Below are positions 33,711-46,429 of a DNA stretch of 64,000 nucleotides, piece after piece. This DNA is from Cyrtodaria siliqua (taxonomy: Eukaryota; Mollusca; Bivalvia; Adapedonta; Hiatellidae). The notes below the pieces were generated by a model that was not told where the DNA came from, did not search any database, and was given only the letters and a program-made list of their open reading frames with translations. The DNA lies in contig JAWPHD010000094.1 in the NCBI GenBank assembly GCA_037043455.1, positions 310,001-374,000 of the forward strand, in the 5' to 3' direction. The position numbers and the translations under genes are program-made. The first letter of the stretch is position 1, and each line of letters opens with the position of its first letter.

Positions 33711-34119
33711 TTAATTTCGGCTTAAAAAGTTTATATATTTTAAAATTAAAACATTTAGTATGTAGTTTTAAACAGGTTATTGCACTGTGTCAATAAAAAA
33801 GTTTTTGAAAATGTTTTATTGTTGAAATATCGTTATAAAATCCAGCTTTCCCAATTACCACGTAATGGGTTAGTTTCTTTAAAGGGACATATGGTTAGTT
33901 TCTTTAATCAAACTGATTTTAATGCTTGGTGAAAACTTCCAAGACTGCAGTGTGTTCCTTAGTGTAGTGGTATGTAACAGCTTCAAGAATATAGAATGTT
34001 TTTCTCAACCAGTACATTTTGGCCTTTAGAGCAGAAGCACAAACCGACTTGAATATGTATTTGGACCAAAATAATGTTTTATTTGTCTTTTACTGTTACT
34101 TTTATTGTTACTTTTCAAT

Positions 34120-34560
34120 GTTTATGGAAATGAAAATCTGCAAAACATTATAAATTTGTGGAAGTGGTAAAAAATTGAGATTCACCGGGTGTTTTTATAC
34201 CATTATTCTACACGTTTAATGCTCTTGGGATTTGTTAAATCAATGTTTTTGAAGACAACCAAATTTTAAGTTTGTTAAGAAGGGATTGCGTTTCTGGACA
34301 TGACCAGAGCATATGGTTAATGTTTCTTCATGGTGGTAGTATTTACAAGTCGGACTATCTACAACTTTATAATCATATGTAAAAATCTTCTTGTGGGGTA
34401 GAATTCTGTTTTAATTTGTATTTGGATCCATTGTAATGTTGTGTTTTCTGTACATTTGAAAGGTGATATTTACATATTTCTGTCCAAGTGTCTTCCTCTA
34501 TAGAATTTTCTTCCCATTTTGTTTTCGAGGTTGGTTCACCGGGGTTTTGATTGAGGATAT
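34120..34560 (-). pseudogene. Decayed LINE reverse-transcriptase C-terminal fragment
   Basis: On the minus strand, shifting frames give WEENSIEEDTWTEICKYHLS, LQWIQIQIKTEFYPTRRFLH and THMLWSCPETQ. This succession (W-E-E, ...L-Q-W-x-Q-x, R-x-F-L-H, H-M-L-W-x-C-P-x-x-Q) is typical of the region after the RT domain in L1/Tx1-like non-LTR retrotransposons. There are several stops and frameshifts, so it is inactive. The call comes from motif recall only. Confidence 0.65.
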
Positions 34561-35465
34561 TATAGAGCTTTTTTTAAACATGAATTCCATGTTTCAGATT
34601 TTTAATGGGTCGCCCCTGAATCCACTCTCTCTCTCTCTCTCTCGCTCTCCCTCTTCTTTTTTAATTAAACATTTTTCCTTTGAATACTAGTGTCAGTTGT
34701 AGTCTTTCGTAAACAAGTTCACCATGTTCCAGTTGCGGATCCAGGATTTTGAACATTTTCCAAGACAGGGTTGACAACCAAAAAAAAAAGCTCCAAAACA
34801 CACAACAATGTTTTTTTTTATAAATCACAAAGTCCCATCTACTCGCCCTTTTGGTGAGGAGGGTGGTGGTCACAACTTTTACAACTGAATTTAGAATCAT
34901 TACTTTTTTCAAACATAAATTTCCATATTTTTCAGATCTTTATGCAAGAAAAATCTATCTTGGTGCTGTGCACTTGAAAGAGAAGCAATTAATACACTTT
35001 AAAGTAAACCCTGTAGGTTAGCGATTAAAAACAATTTCATATGTATATACAAAACCATCTTGTATTGTGAACCTATTTAGAAATAAAAGAATTAATACCC
35101 CTACAAGCTAGTTGTTACAATTTAATTTTTATGTAATAGTGATTATATATGCATGGTGTCAATTGATACTTTTAGCAGAAACACTATCTCTCTTCACTTT
35201 TTTTACAACGAATAAATCTTTTTTTCTTGTCAGCTTACTGGCAGCAGTAACCAAAACTGAAGTAAATAACACAATCTTCCTAATTACAGGACAATCAGCT
35301 GATTATTAAACCTAGCAAGAGGTAATTATTTATTAATTAAAACAATCGAGACAAAGGCTTTACAATAGGTCATGTATAACTGGTAAGTAACATAATATCG
35401 GATATTATATATTTATTGCATTTTTTCCTTTCATATCAAATTGTTGGTATATAGTTCAGAACAGT
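34561..35465. other. Intron, TE relics only
   Basis: (TC)n at about 34625-34650. A tgcggatccaggattt word at about 34735 is of the kind found at the end of a dispersed repeat (compare atcctggatccgccc at about 62041). No exon. Confidence 0.45.
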
Positions 35466-35575
35466 CTCGCTCGAGTTGGTTTAACGGCTCATCAACACAC
35501 TGTTTTTGGTTATTTAGAGCGACCCCACATAGAGGGGAAGGATATGGGAATCCAGGAACCTGTTGCCCTATACAT
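35466..35575 (-). mobile_element. SINE 3' fragment
   Basis: Reverse complement of the SINE tail: tttaacggctcatcaacaca, ttatttagagcgacccc, gaaggatatgggaatccagg. The tRNA head and body are missing. Confidence 0.7.
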
Positions 35576-36842
35576 ACGGCAATTTTGATGTGTTTATCAA
35601 ACATTGAAATCTGCGTCTCAATTTATTTATCCAGTATCATTTCGACTTTAAACTGGCTTGCATATATAAATTAAATAAAATTTTGAGTTTTCGTTTTCTT
35701 ATTCTACCACAGGTTTAAATATATTATTGGCGCAATATTATCAACAGTTAGTAATATGCAAAAACAATTTGCTGTGTACGATTCTTATAATTAATATTAT
35801 AAGTATACAGTTATGTAGCAAAACTAATGTCGTGAGTTTTTCAAAAATCAAGATTGCCATGTGTCCCTGATTCACATGGTTCTTCATATGTTTGAAGGAT
35901 AGACTCAGGTCAAAAAAAAAAGAAGAAAAAAAAGTCTGTTTCGGGTATTGTTCCCAAAAAATTATGGTATGTGTGTTGTTGTTTTTTAAGAATTATTCCT
36001 TACTTACTAAATTCACTTGTTTTTTAAGAATTATTCCTTACTTACTAAATTCACATCAAGAACATCAAAAGCATGTTTCTTGAACATAATATGGGTTATA
36101 ATATAAAACTGACACTTACACACCTTAAAACACTTAAATTTTTCTCTTTTTTTTTTAAAGATTTTTTTTTAGATGACCCCAAAAAAGGTCAAGGCCTAAA
36201 AAATCAGGACGGTCGAAAGACCAGACACTGCGGCAGTGCTCAGTTTATGTCTACATCCGAAGGACGGAGCTAAGAAATTAAGCATAAACAAAACAAGGTC
36301 ACAAAGTTTTCTGATATATCTAAATGTACTGTACCGAATTAATACCATATAACATGCACATAATTTTCTTTGACTGAATAAACTGTTTGTTACTAGGTGA
36401 AATAACAACATTATTATATTCCTTCAATTATGTTCATGAGTTTAACAACGCTAACTTAAATGATTTGACAACTGTTTAGTCAAGCTGTAAGTCAAAAGAA
36501 AAATATTGGTGTTTCCCTATGGACGGCAAACTCTATTTACAAATGTTTTGTTTATTGTATTGCTAAAAACACTAATTAGATTTTTAATCACTCAAAAAAT
36601 GCCTGAATATGACTACCTTAGATATTTTGTAGCTAGCATTTTATGAAAAGTGTGTTTGACTCGAAAATATTAAAAATGTTCTATAATTTTTAATTTTACA
36701 AACGGTAGAAAAATATTAAGAATTATTTAGTTACATATTTTTCATACAAATGAACACAATATAAGATTATTTTTATCATATGACATCATTTGTTTTGAGC
36801 CATTCACTAAAATAAGCAGTAACCAGTTATATTCGCATTTGA
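35576..36842. other. Intron, nothing recognised
   Basis: A duplicated 43-bp piece (ttttttaagaattattccttacttactaaattcac) occurs twice in tandem at about 35970-36055. No exon or element otherwise. Confidence 0.5.
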
Positions 36843-37158
36843 GGGCTGGCGTGGCGCAGTCGGTAGCGAGTCGGATTTGTAACTGGAGGCCGCAGGTTCA
36901 ATCCTCCGTGGTGCCACTGAGTTTTGTTGGTGTGTTCTTGGGCAAGACACTTTCCCTTAGCTTCTTCCGTCGGATGGGGACGTAAACCGGGCAGTCCCGT
37001 GTATCAGTCTATCCTCCGAGCACGTTAAAGAACCATGGGAATCTATTTGATAATAAGAGTAGGGCACGGTTCCCGGATTCCTATGTATCCTTCCCTCTCT
37101 CTGGGGCGGCTCTAAATAACCTATACTGTGTTGATGAGCTGTTAAACAACATTCAATT
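36843..37158 (+). mobile_element. tRNA-derived SINE with 14-bp target-site duplication
   Basis: Head ggctggcgtggcgcagtcgg (A box) with B box ggttcaatcc; same body and tail as 10794-11108. Flanks ttatattcgcattt occur on both sides (about 36827-36840 and 37163-37176). About 5-10% diverged from the other copies by eye. Confidence 0.92.
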
Positions 37159-37323
37159 CAATTATATTCGCATTTAACAAATACAATTACCACCTCATAT
37201 AGTATTGTTGAACAATGCATTCGTCCTCCCATGTAATTGCATGTGGAATTTGCACGAAATGATGTCCTGAAACATTTGATAAAAACCATACAAAAATAGC
37301 GATTGTTTTGCACTTACAGTAAA

Positions 37324-37700
37324 TCGATTTGAATTAAATGTTGTTCCGACGGCTTATCAACATGTAAGATTATAAAGAGCCACCCCAGAGGGGGGGGGGG
37401 GGGGAGATACATGTATAGGATTCCAGAAACTGTCCTACTCTTACTAACAGATTCCTGGGGTTCTTTCAAGAGCTCTGAGGATAGACACTGATATATTGAG
37501 TGCCCAATGTACATCTCCATCCGACTGATGAAGGTAAGGGAAGTGTTTTGCCCAAGAACACACCGATGAAACACAGTGGCACCATTCAGGCTTGAACCTG
37601 GGTTCACCAGATTTCAAGCCACCTTGGGCCATGACAACATCGCAGTTACACCACCAGATTTCAAGCCACCTTGGGCCATGCCAACACCACAATTACAGTA
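37324..37700 (-). mobile_element. Diverged SINE copy with short tandem duplication
   Basis: Reverse-strand copy of the same SINE (atgttgttccgacggcttat, gagccaccccagag, tgcccaagaacacaccgatg). It carries a run of 15 G at about 37390-37404. Past the B-box end, a ~46-bp segment (ccagatttcaagccaccttg, ggccatg) is tandemly duplicated to 37700. Confidence 0.75.
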
Positions 37701-38709
37701 AAGAATGAGGGTACAACTTTGGCCAATGCAAACTATTATATGTAACTTTAGTTTGCCTATTCTATATAAAGTTACAGAAAATAAAAGCAGTTAACTATAT
37801 CACTTAAACCATTCACTGAGTTTTGGGCAAACAAAGACTGCATTCGTAACACCATATGATATACCATATTATATATCTTCTTTCTAAAAATATAGAACAT
37901 TTAGCCATGTGAGTTAGCCATGTGAAAAAACAAATGTGTTTTTTCCATAATAAGATGATGGATCAATATCTATTTTAGAAAGTACACTTATGGCAATAAT
38001 TCTGTTTATTACATTTTTATGGGTGAAAGATCAGGATATCTCAGTGAAAGAATATTCATAATCACAAATTATTAATAGCTTACTCCGACCTCTAGGATAG
38101 GTCATGATGTCAATAAAGTGCTGCTGAAGTCGACGTCATCCACAGATAACATTCAATAAAACGAATAACTTAGGTTAAACTCATACATAAACTGAATTAA
38201 AATATAATAAATAGATCATTTAATTGCTGTGTTCGCTTACAGGGAAATCCTTCACTCAATGGTAGGCGTATTTTGTTTCTTCACTCACTGACTAATGCTG
38301 GATTGTGAAAAGAAGCACATATGCCTACCATCTCGATCCCAGCAGAATTGTTGTGTCTATGCATGTCCTTGAATGGACTTTGCTTAAAACATCTTTGAAC
38401 TCTTGACATCTTTAAAACAAGATTCATTATGCAACCAACTTCAACTAGAACTATCACTGAAGGTGATGAATACTCATCCTTAAAATTCTAAGTCAAACAA
38501 AGGGTCATAATTCTGTAATATATTAGGCAATCAACAATGGGTGATGTAGAAGGACATAAGGTCACCAGTTGTTATGTGTATATGAATTTTGGAAACAACC
38601 CATTCAAAATTGTTTGAGGAATGCAAGTAATTCAAATGTGTTATGGGACGGGACGGGACAAAAATGTGTGATGTTATGGACAACGTGAATCTTATAATAG
38701 ATAATATAT
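37701..38709. other. Intron, no gene
   Basis: AT-rich. A short inverted pair flanks 38260-38335 (ggtaggcgta / atgcctacc). A ggacgggacggga word lies at about 38646. No exon. Confidence 0.5.
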
Positions 38710-39975
38710 ATACTGAAAGGAAAAAGAAACGCAGGGTGCGTATTTCCGCTATATATTGTATGTTTAATATGCTACTGCTAATCGAATGGTACAGGGCGAC
38801 ATTAGGCCTGTCCTTTTAGAAAGAAGATTTAAACAGCACTGAACACACCAATGGTTACCCTTTAAAGTTTCATTATCGTCAGAATGCGCATTTGGCTCAA
38901 GCAGGTGAGCAAACTTAGGCTTTAAATGTTGCAATCACTTAACATTAAATACAGTGCTGTACTGGCTCAATTTTTCAAAGAGGAACTTCAGCATTTACTA
39001 ACTGCACTTTTTTTTTTTACATAACATCTTGAGATTTCTTTGGAATCAGGGCTTCTAAAATCGCCAGTTTATCAGTTCCCAGACCGAAATCTGTTTCTCC
39101 AGACCGTTTTTCTTTTCAAAATCTCTGTTTAAATCGGTCCAGATAGTTTATCTGTCGGTCGTTAAAAAATCTACAATTGCCCTTTACTTCTAATATCTTA
39201 AACTATGCCTTGCGGCAATATTCTTTGATCCATAACACGATTGTTTGTCACTCGCTGTGCGAAAGTAGGTCAATTTGGACTAAACCATTACCGATAGTAG
39301 GGAGTTTTACGGAAGAGTCTATAGCTAGGTAGCATGCCTTTGATGTGTGATCAGAGAAAGTATATCACGCGTTCTGTCGGTCCACTAAAGCGAGTGTTAC
39401 CGTCTGTAATTTCTTTGATATACCGTTAGTCGTAAGGTGTTAGCCTGTTTGCTTTTGTCGGTTTGTTTTTTAAGTGGTCAAAGCTGGGACTGAAATTTGT
39501 TTGCGTCATTAAAAAAAAAAAAAAATGAAGGAAAGTGATCAAACCTGACACCGTTGTTGTTTTTTTCACGCGACTTCCGCTTTATTAGACACTTCCAGTT
39601 CAATTCCTCAAATGATCAACAATTTTAATATTGAGTGAAAATTATTCATTCAGTAAAGCGAAGACATGATGTCAGTCATTAAAATGTACAAATTGTGATA
39701 AAGCTATAAATAATACAAAAATAATACAAACATAAATTTTAAATAGTTCTCTATATAAATGATTAAACGGAAAAAATGCATGGTGCAGCTGACATGGTGG
39801 GTGGGGTACAGCAATTTTAGTGATTTTTTCAAAATAAGTGTGATTCTTACGGTAGTAATAAACCTGGACTATTTTGCATTTTTAAAATTTTAGAAGCCCT
39901 GCTTGGAATATAGTGTGCAGTATATGCAATATATAGCGGAAATACGCACCCTGCGTTTCTATTTCCTTTTAGTAT
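38710..39975. mobile_element. MITE interrupted by a nested element
   Basis: The left TIR atactgaaaggaaaaagaaa continues cgcagggtgcgtatttccgc. The right end carries gcggaaatacgcaccctgcg then tttctatttccttttagtat, inverted. It is homologous to 12985-13443. Without the insert the element is about 400 bp. The arms match over more than 40 bp, better than in the other copy. Confidence 0.9.
39047..39901. mobile_element. hAT-like element nested in the MITE
   Basis: 855 bp with 15-bp inverted ends cagggcttctaaaat / attttagaagccctg. Flanks are tttggaat (39039-39046) and cttggaat (39902-39909), an 8-bp duplication with one mismatch. The uninterrupted MITE at 12985-13443 reads ccttggaata at the same place, confirming an insertion. 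CAGGG ends plus 8-bp duplication are hAT features. No transposase ORF was recognised, so it is non-autonomous. Confidence 0.85.
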
Positions 39976-40689
39976 AATAGAAGTTCTTTCCTTGTAAACG
40001 CATTCATTTCCAGTAGTGTATACATGTGTATAAAGACAAAACTAATAATGGGCATAAAGGTCACAAACGTTTTACTTTTTGTCATGGGTCAGTGACATCA
40101 ATAGTGGGTACACTTTACTTGCCGAAACTGGATATGTACTCCACCCCATGACTGTTACTCAATACTCTTGATAAAAACTATTGTTTAACAAATGTTCTGA
40201 AGCATTAAACTGATTAAATTCACACCATACTTATAATATTTACTTATTGAAACAAGTTTGGTAATGTGATTTAAAAGAAATTTAGCTAGTTTTGTTTCAT
40301 TTTACAAACAAGTAAAATCAATATTTAACAAACTATCATGTTCTGTTTATTGTTACTGGTACATATTATTGATATGAAAACAAATTTATAAAAATGTTTA
40401 ATGGGAATTTGAAAGCAAATTATATTATAAATATAGAACCTTGAATCTGTAAGGTCCCAATGTTTTTTTCTCAAAATGATCTTTTTCTTTCTAGACTTAT
40501 TAGCAACTTATCGTTTTTTCAGGCGGATATGTTTTTTCATTACCATAAAAATTGTTTATAAAAACCATATGCATGTTTACATGCCATCTTTGTGGGAAAA
40601 AAATGGTCCTAGATATGACTGTGTAAACAAAGAGTGCCGCCTGCCTAACGGTGCATTATATGCCCATTAGCTAAAGTTTTCATGTTAAA
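39976..40689. other. Intron, nothing recognised
   Basis: AT-rich spacer between the MITE and the AGGTCA-rich array. Confidence 0.5.
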
Positions 40690-41423
40690 AGCATTTCCTA
40701 GGTGTCAGGTCAATGATACTCTTACCTTTGACCTTCTAACAAAAAATAACTGATAGATGTTGTTTAACCAAGAGCACTATTTGTATAAAGTTTAAAGACT
40801 GTAGATCAAATATTCGTGAATAACAGATGGGAAGGAATTTGTCATGATCAGGTCACAGTGACCTTGACATTCTGACTTACTACGCTTAAAATTAACAGAG
40901 TTGTTATTTTAACATGGGTACTATTTTTGTAAAGTTTCTAATAGTTACAAGTTACAGTGAGGAAAATGTTTTGGATTGTCATTGTCAGTTCAATGCGACC
41001 TTGATGATCTTCTGAACCCAAAAGGACAATGCACCTATAAAGTTTAAATAAGTGTGGGTAACGTATTTCTGGGATTGTCATTTGCAATGTGTATGTCCAT
41101 ATGAAGACATGGTGACCTTGACCTTTGACCTACTAAGCCCAAAAGTGATAGGGTTCCTCTTCTCACCAAGGGCAATGCATCTACAAAGAATGTAGGTATT
41201 ATACTCCTGGAGTTATCACTTTGAATATGTACTGGTGACATTGACCTTTGACCTAGTAACCCCAAAAGCAACAGGTGTATCTATGAAGTTTCATGAGTGT
41301 GAGTGTTGTGGTTTCACAGTAATCTGGCAGAATGTGTATTTCCATATAAGGTCATGGTGACCTTGACATTTGGCCTACTGACCTCAAAGACAACAAGGGC
41401 ATCAAGAATTGCAGGGCAATCCA

Positions 41424-41813
41424 TAGTCCCCAACCGGCCCAGACAAACATTTTCCAGACATTTTCTATGATGGAGGTCAAAGATCAAGGTCACAATGACC
41501 TTATTTTGGTACGCGACACACCGCTATCCCAAGATGTATTCACATACCAAGTTTGGTGTCTCTTAAGTGTTATAGTATTGAAAATACGGTCCGGACAAGC
41601 ATTTTCTATGACAGAGGTCAGAGGTCAAGGTCACAGTGACCTTTTTTTGGTACACGACACACTGCTATCCCAAGATGTATATACATACCAAGTTGAGTAT
41701 CTCAAAGTCTTATAGTATTGAAAATATGACCCAAACAAGCATTTCGGAATGACGGACGGACGGAAGGACAGGGTGCAAACCTAAAGTCCCCCCTGGGACC
41801 GGTGGGGGACTAA
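41424..41813. mobile_element. Element with agtcccc ends and terminal hairpin
   Basis: The left end tagtccccaaccgg is inverse to the right end accggtgggggacta. Just before the right end lies (ggac)n-type sequence and a hairpin agtccccc / gggggact around tgggaccggt. The interior has two ~150-bp units (gcattttctatga, gaggtcaaggtcac, acgacacacgctatccc-like, agatgtatatacatacca). It sits inside the larger array. Confidence 0.65.
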
Positions 41814-42227
41814 TAAGGTTCTTTCTCTTGCCAACGTCAATGCAATGACAAAGTTTCATCAGTGGGGGTATTATGGTTTTGTTGTTATCGCGCAGAATGC
41901 ATATTACCACAGGTCATAGCGACCTTGACTATTGACCTAACCCCAATGAAATACAATATTTTCTCTTACCATGGGCAATGTACCCAAAATCAATAGGGTT
42001 CCTCCTCTCACCAAAGCCAATAAACCTATGAAATTTCTTGAGTGTGGGTGTTATAGTTTCGAAGTTATTGCGAGGAATGCCTATTTTCAAATAAGGTCAT
42101 GGCCACCTTGACCTTTGTTCCATTGAACCATTATCAATAGGGTTTTTCCTCTCACCAAAGGCAATGAAGTTTCATAAGTGTGGGTATTATGGTTTCTAAG
42201 TTATCAGATGGAATGTCTATTTACATA

Positions 42228-42259
42228 GGTCATGGTGACCTTGACCTTTGACCTACTGG
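42228..42259 (+). promoter_or_regulatory. Example composite nuclear-receptor site in the array
   Basis: GGTCATGGTGACC at 42228-42240 is an IR3 palindrome (consensus estrogen-response-element layout GGTCAnnnTGACC). It overlaps TGACCTTGACCTTTGACCT, the complement of AGGTCA-A-AGGTCA (DR1) and TCAAGGTCA (ERR/SF-1 type). IR3 forms also occur at 42538-42550 and 44075-44087. The motif is seen directly; any binding is inference. Confidence 0.4.
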
Positions 42260-44689
42260 CCCCAACAGCCAACATCAATAGTGTTCCTCCTTTCACCTCG
42301 GGTAATGTACCTAGGGTAATGTACTTCTGTAAATTCTATGAGGGTAGGTGTTACGGTTTTGAATTTATTGTGTGGAATGCATGATTCAAAATAAGGTCAC
42401 TGTCCTCAGCCTTTGACCTACTGGCCCAAAAACAATAGGGCACCTCCTCTCAACTAGGGCAATGTAATTATGAAGTTTCATGAGTGTAGGTATTATGGTT
42501 TCTAAGTTATCAGATGAAATGTCTATTTACATATAAGGTCATGGTGACCTTGACCTTTGACCTACTGGCCCCAAAAACAATAGTTTTTCTCCTTTCACCT
42601 AGGGCAATGTACCTATGAAGTTCTATGAGGGTAGGCTTTAAGGTTTTGAAGTTATTGTGCGGAATGCATATTTCCATATAAGGTCACCATGACCTTGACC
42701 TTTGACCTACTGGCCCCAAAAACAATAGGGTTTCTCCTCTCACCAAGGCCAATAAAGTTTTATGAGTGTAGCTGTTACGGTTTTGAAGTTATTGTGTGGA
42801 TTGGATATTTCAATATAAGGTCACTGTGACCTTGGAACTTTGACCTATTGTGCCCAAAAGAAGTTGGGTTTTTGCCTTCAACAAGGGTGATGAACCTATT
42901 AAGTTTCATGAGTGTAGATGTTACATTTTTTGAAGTTATCATGTGGAATTCATATTTCCATAAAAGGTCAATGACCTTGACCTTTAATCCCAAAAGCAAT
43001 AGGGTTCCTGCTTTCAACAAGGGTGATAAACCTATGAAATTTCATGAGTGTACTGTGTTAGAGTTTTGAAGTTATCATGTGGAAGTCAATGGTGACCTTA
43101 ACCTTCGAACTACTGACCCGAAACACACTAGGGTTTCTCCACTCACCATGGACAATGTATGTATGAAGCTTGAAAAGTGTAGGTGTTTCAATTTTGAAGT
43201 TATCATGAGGAATGCATACTTCCATATGCATTTTTTATATAAGGTGACAGTGACCTTCACCTTTGTTCTACTGATCCCAAAAGAAATAGGGTTCCTCCTT
43301 TCTCCTAGGGCAATGTACCTAGGTGTTACGGTTTTGAAGTTATTGTGCGGAAGGCATATTTCCATATAAGGTCATTGTTACCTTGACCTTTGACCTACTG
43401 GCCCAAAGCAATAGGGTTCCTCCTCTCAACTTGGGCAATGTACCTATGAAGTTTTATGAGTGTAGGTGTTACTTGAAGTTATTATATGGAATTCATATTT
43501 CCATATAAAGTCAGTGACCTTGAACTTTGACCCCAAAAGTAATAGGGTTCCTGCTTTCAACAAGGGAGATGAACCTATGAAATTTCATGAGAGTAGGTGT
43601 TACAGTTTTGAAGATATCATGTGGAATTCATATTTCCATACAAGGTGATGGTGACCTTGACCTCAGACCTACTGACCCCAAAAACATTAAGGTTCCTCCT
43701 TTGACCTAGGGTAATGTACCTCTGAAATTTAATGAGTGCATGTGTTAGTTTTGAAGTTATTGCATGGAAGGCATATTTCCATATAAAGTCACTGTGACCT
43801 TGACCTTTGACCTACTTCACCCAAAGTAATAGGGTTCCTTCTCTCACCTAGGGCAATGTATCTATAAGTTTTATGAGTGTAGGTGTTACGGTTTTGAAGT
43901 TATTATGCCAATTTATATTTTCATATAAAGTGATTGCGACCATGACCTTTGACCTACTGGCCCCAAAAGCAATAGGGATCCTCCTCTCACTTAGGGCAAT
44001 GTACCTTTGAAGTTTTATGAGTGTAGGTGTTAGCGGTTTTGAAGTTATTGTGCGGAATGCATAATTCCATATAAGGTCACTGTGACCTTGACCTTTGACC
44101 TACTGGTCCCAAGTGTAATTTGGTTTCTCCTCTCACCTAGAGCCTATGAAGTTTTATGAGTTTTAAGTTATTGTGCGGAATGCATATTTACATTTAAGGT
44201 CACTATGACCATGACCTTTGATTTACTGACCCCAGAAACAATAGGGTTCCTCCTCACACCTAGGGCAATGCACCTATGAAGTTTTGTGAGTGTTGGTGTT
44301 ATGGTTTTGAAGTTACTGTGCAGAGAGCATATTTCCATATAAGGTCATAATTATAAGGTCATCATGACCTCGACCTTTGACCTACTGGCCCCAAAAACAA
44401 TAGAGTTTCTCCTCTCACCTAGGGCAATGTAATTATTAAGTTTCATGAGTGTAGGTGTTATGGTTTTGAAATTATTGTGCGGAATGCATATTTCCATATA
44501 AGGTCGCCATGACCTTGACCTTTGACCTACTGACCCCAAAAACAATAGGGTTTCTCCTCTCACCTAGGCCAACGTACCTATGCAGTTTCATGAGTGTTTT
44601 GAAGTTATCGTCCGGAATGCGTTTTTCTATATAAGGTCATGATGACTTTGATCTTTGACCTACTGACCCCAAAAACAATATGGATCAGC

Positions 44690-44970
44690 ATTTTCTTTTA
44701 CTTTTGGTGGAAGTGGGTCAGGGTCCTTTAGAGGGGGGGAAATTTGACGTGAATTGGAAAAAGGGGGAATTTGACAATGTTAAAGTAAAGAAGAAAGATA
44801 GTATTTCTGTATATGTATGTTTGATGGACATGTTATTGATGGTCAACTAAGAAACAACATTTAAAATTAAAAAAAAAACAGAATTTTTTTTCTCAAAAAA
44901 GGGGGAAAACATACTTTTTGAGGAGGGGAATTTCGGCGCCAAATTACTCTTAAAAACACACTGAGGATTA
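44690..44970. mobile_element. Insertion interrupting the array
   Basis: The unit pattern stops after caaaaacaatatggatc and resumes at aacctctcaccttgggcaa. The inserted part has ggggggaaatttgacg, aaaagggggaatttgac and gaggggaatttcggcgcc, like G-rich TE remnants at about 50345-50400. No target duplication was identified. Confidence 0.55.
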
Positions 44971-45760
44971 ACCTCTCACCTTGGGCAATGTACCTATGAA
45001 GTTATTGTGTGGAAGGCATATTTCCATACAAGGTCACTATGACCTTGACCTTTGACCTACTGGCCCCAAAAAGAATAGGGCTCCTTCTCTCACCTAGGGC
45101 AATGTATCTATGAAGTTTTATGAGTGTAGGTGTTATGGTTTAGAAATTATTATGCCGATTCATATTTCCATATAAAGTGATTGCGACCATGACCTTTGAC
45201 CTACTGGCCCCAAAACAATAGAGTTCCTCCTCTCACCTAAAACAATGTAATTATGAAGTTTCATGAATGTAGATGTTATGGTTTTGAAGTCAATGTGTTG
45301 AATGCATATTTCCATATAAGATTGACATGACCTTGACCTTTGACCTACTGGCCCCAAAAACAATAGGGTTTTCCTCTCACCTAGGCCAATGTACCTATGC
45401 AGTTTCATGGGTGTAGGTGTTATCATTTTGAAGTTATCACGGTGACCTTAACCTTTGACTTACCGTCCCCCAAAACAATAGGGTTCCTCCTCTCACCTAG
45501 GGCAATGTACCAATGAAGTTTCATGAGTGTAGGTGATATGGTTTCGAAGTTATCATCCAGAATGCGTTTGTCTATATAAGGTCACGTGACCATGACCTTT
45601 GACCTACTGACCCTAAAAACAATAGGGATCCTCCTCTCACCTAGGGCAATGCACACAATGAAGTTTCATGGTATCGGAGTTAGCATCCGGAATACGCAAT
45701 TGTTTACGGACGGACGGACCGCCGGACCCCATACCATAATAAGTCCTGTTTTTTCAAACG

Positions 45761-46429
45761 GGCATTTTTTCCAAATGGGTGTATAAAAAGTGTGGTCATT
45801 GTAACAAAATGTTACATGAAACTCCATTCCATCGCGACCTAACTTCTAAAATGTAATAATATTGAAGGACTAGATGTGGCTACTACTAGAACCTGTCATT
45901 GTCCTTTCTAAAATGTTGAACAGCTTATTGTGGTTACCAACACCACACCATTTTTTTCTTTTGTAATGCATTAATATTGAAGCCTTAAAAAAACTAGCTG
46001 TCTTGTAGAGATATTTAGATATTTGAGTTCACTCAAGTCCTTTGGACTCCCTCCAGAAAATGGTTAATACAAAATATCAATATAATTAAATTGAGGTCTA
46101 CATATATTAGAGAAATAAACAGCATTACAAGTTCAACAATTAAATACAATGATTAAACAAAATTTATAAATTTGAAAAAAGATAAATGTGGTAGCTATCA
46201 ATGCATGTAACTAGATCATCCATACAAACAATATAACCTTATATCAATGGAAAATCTTTCTTTGTTTTAATGAATGTTTTATTGAGCCCCAATTAGATCA
46301 TCTGATCATGCACAGCACATAATTTAACTGTTTCATATATTTCTAATTGTTAGTCTAGTCAAATTCAGTCGAAGCAGGAATAAATATCAGACATTTAGTG
46401 TCATATTGAAGAAATTAACCCGCCAAATA
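45761..46429. other. Intron, nothing recognised
   Basis: AT-rich spacer without visible element ends or exons. Confidence 0.5.

Larger units (their letters stand above)
40690..45760 (+). repeat. Degenerate ~145-155 bp array rich in AGGTCA half-sites
   Basis: About 27 diverged units: aaggtcatggtgaccttgac, ctttgacctactggcccca, aaaacaatagggttcctcct, ctcacctagggcaatgtacc, tatgaagtttcatgagtgta, ggtgttatggttttgaagtt, attgtgcggaatgcatattt, ccatat. Best preserved at 42,200-45,650; looser at 40,690-41,420. Interrupted by 41424-41813 and 44690-44970. Ends at about 45700 in a (GGAC)n tract followed by a ccataccataataag end, suggesting it is the body of a very large element of the bivalve type (inference). 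Each unit reads on the minus strand AGGTCAAAGGTCAAGGTCA. No coding potential. Confidence 0.85.

Noticed and set aside
36196..36411. Candidate for exon 4 (LLFHLVTNSLF on minus strand)
   Set aside because: Superficial similarity only; 31880-31803 fits in motif, splice sites and phase.
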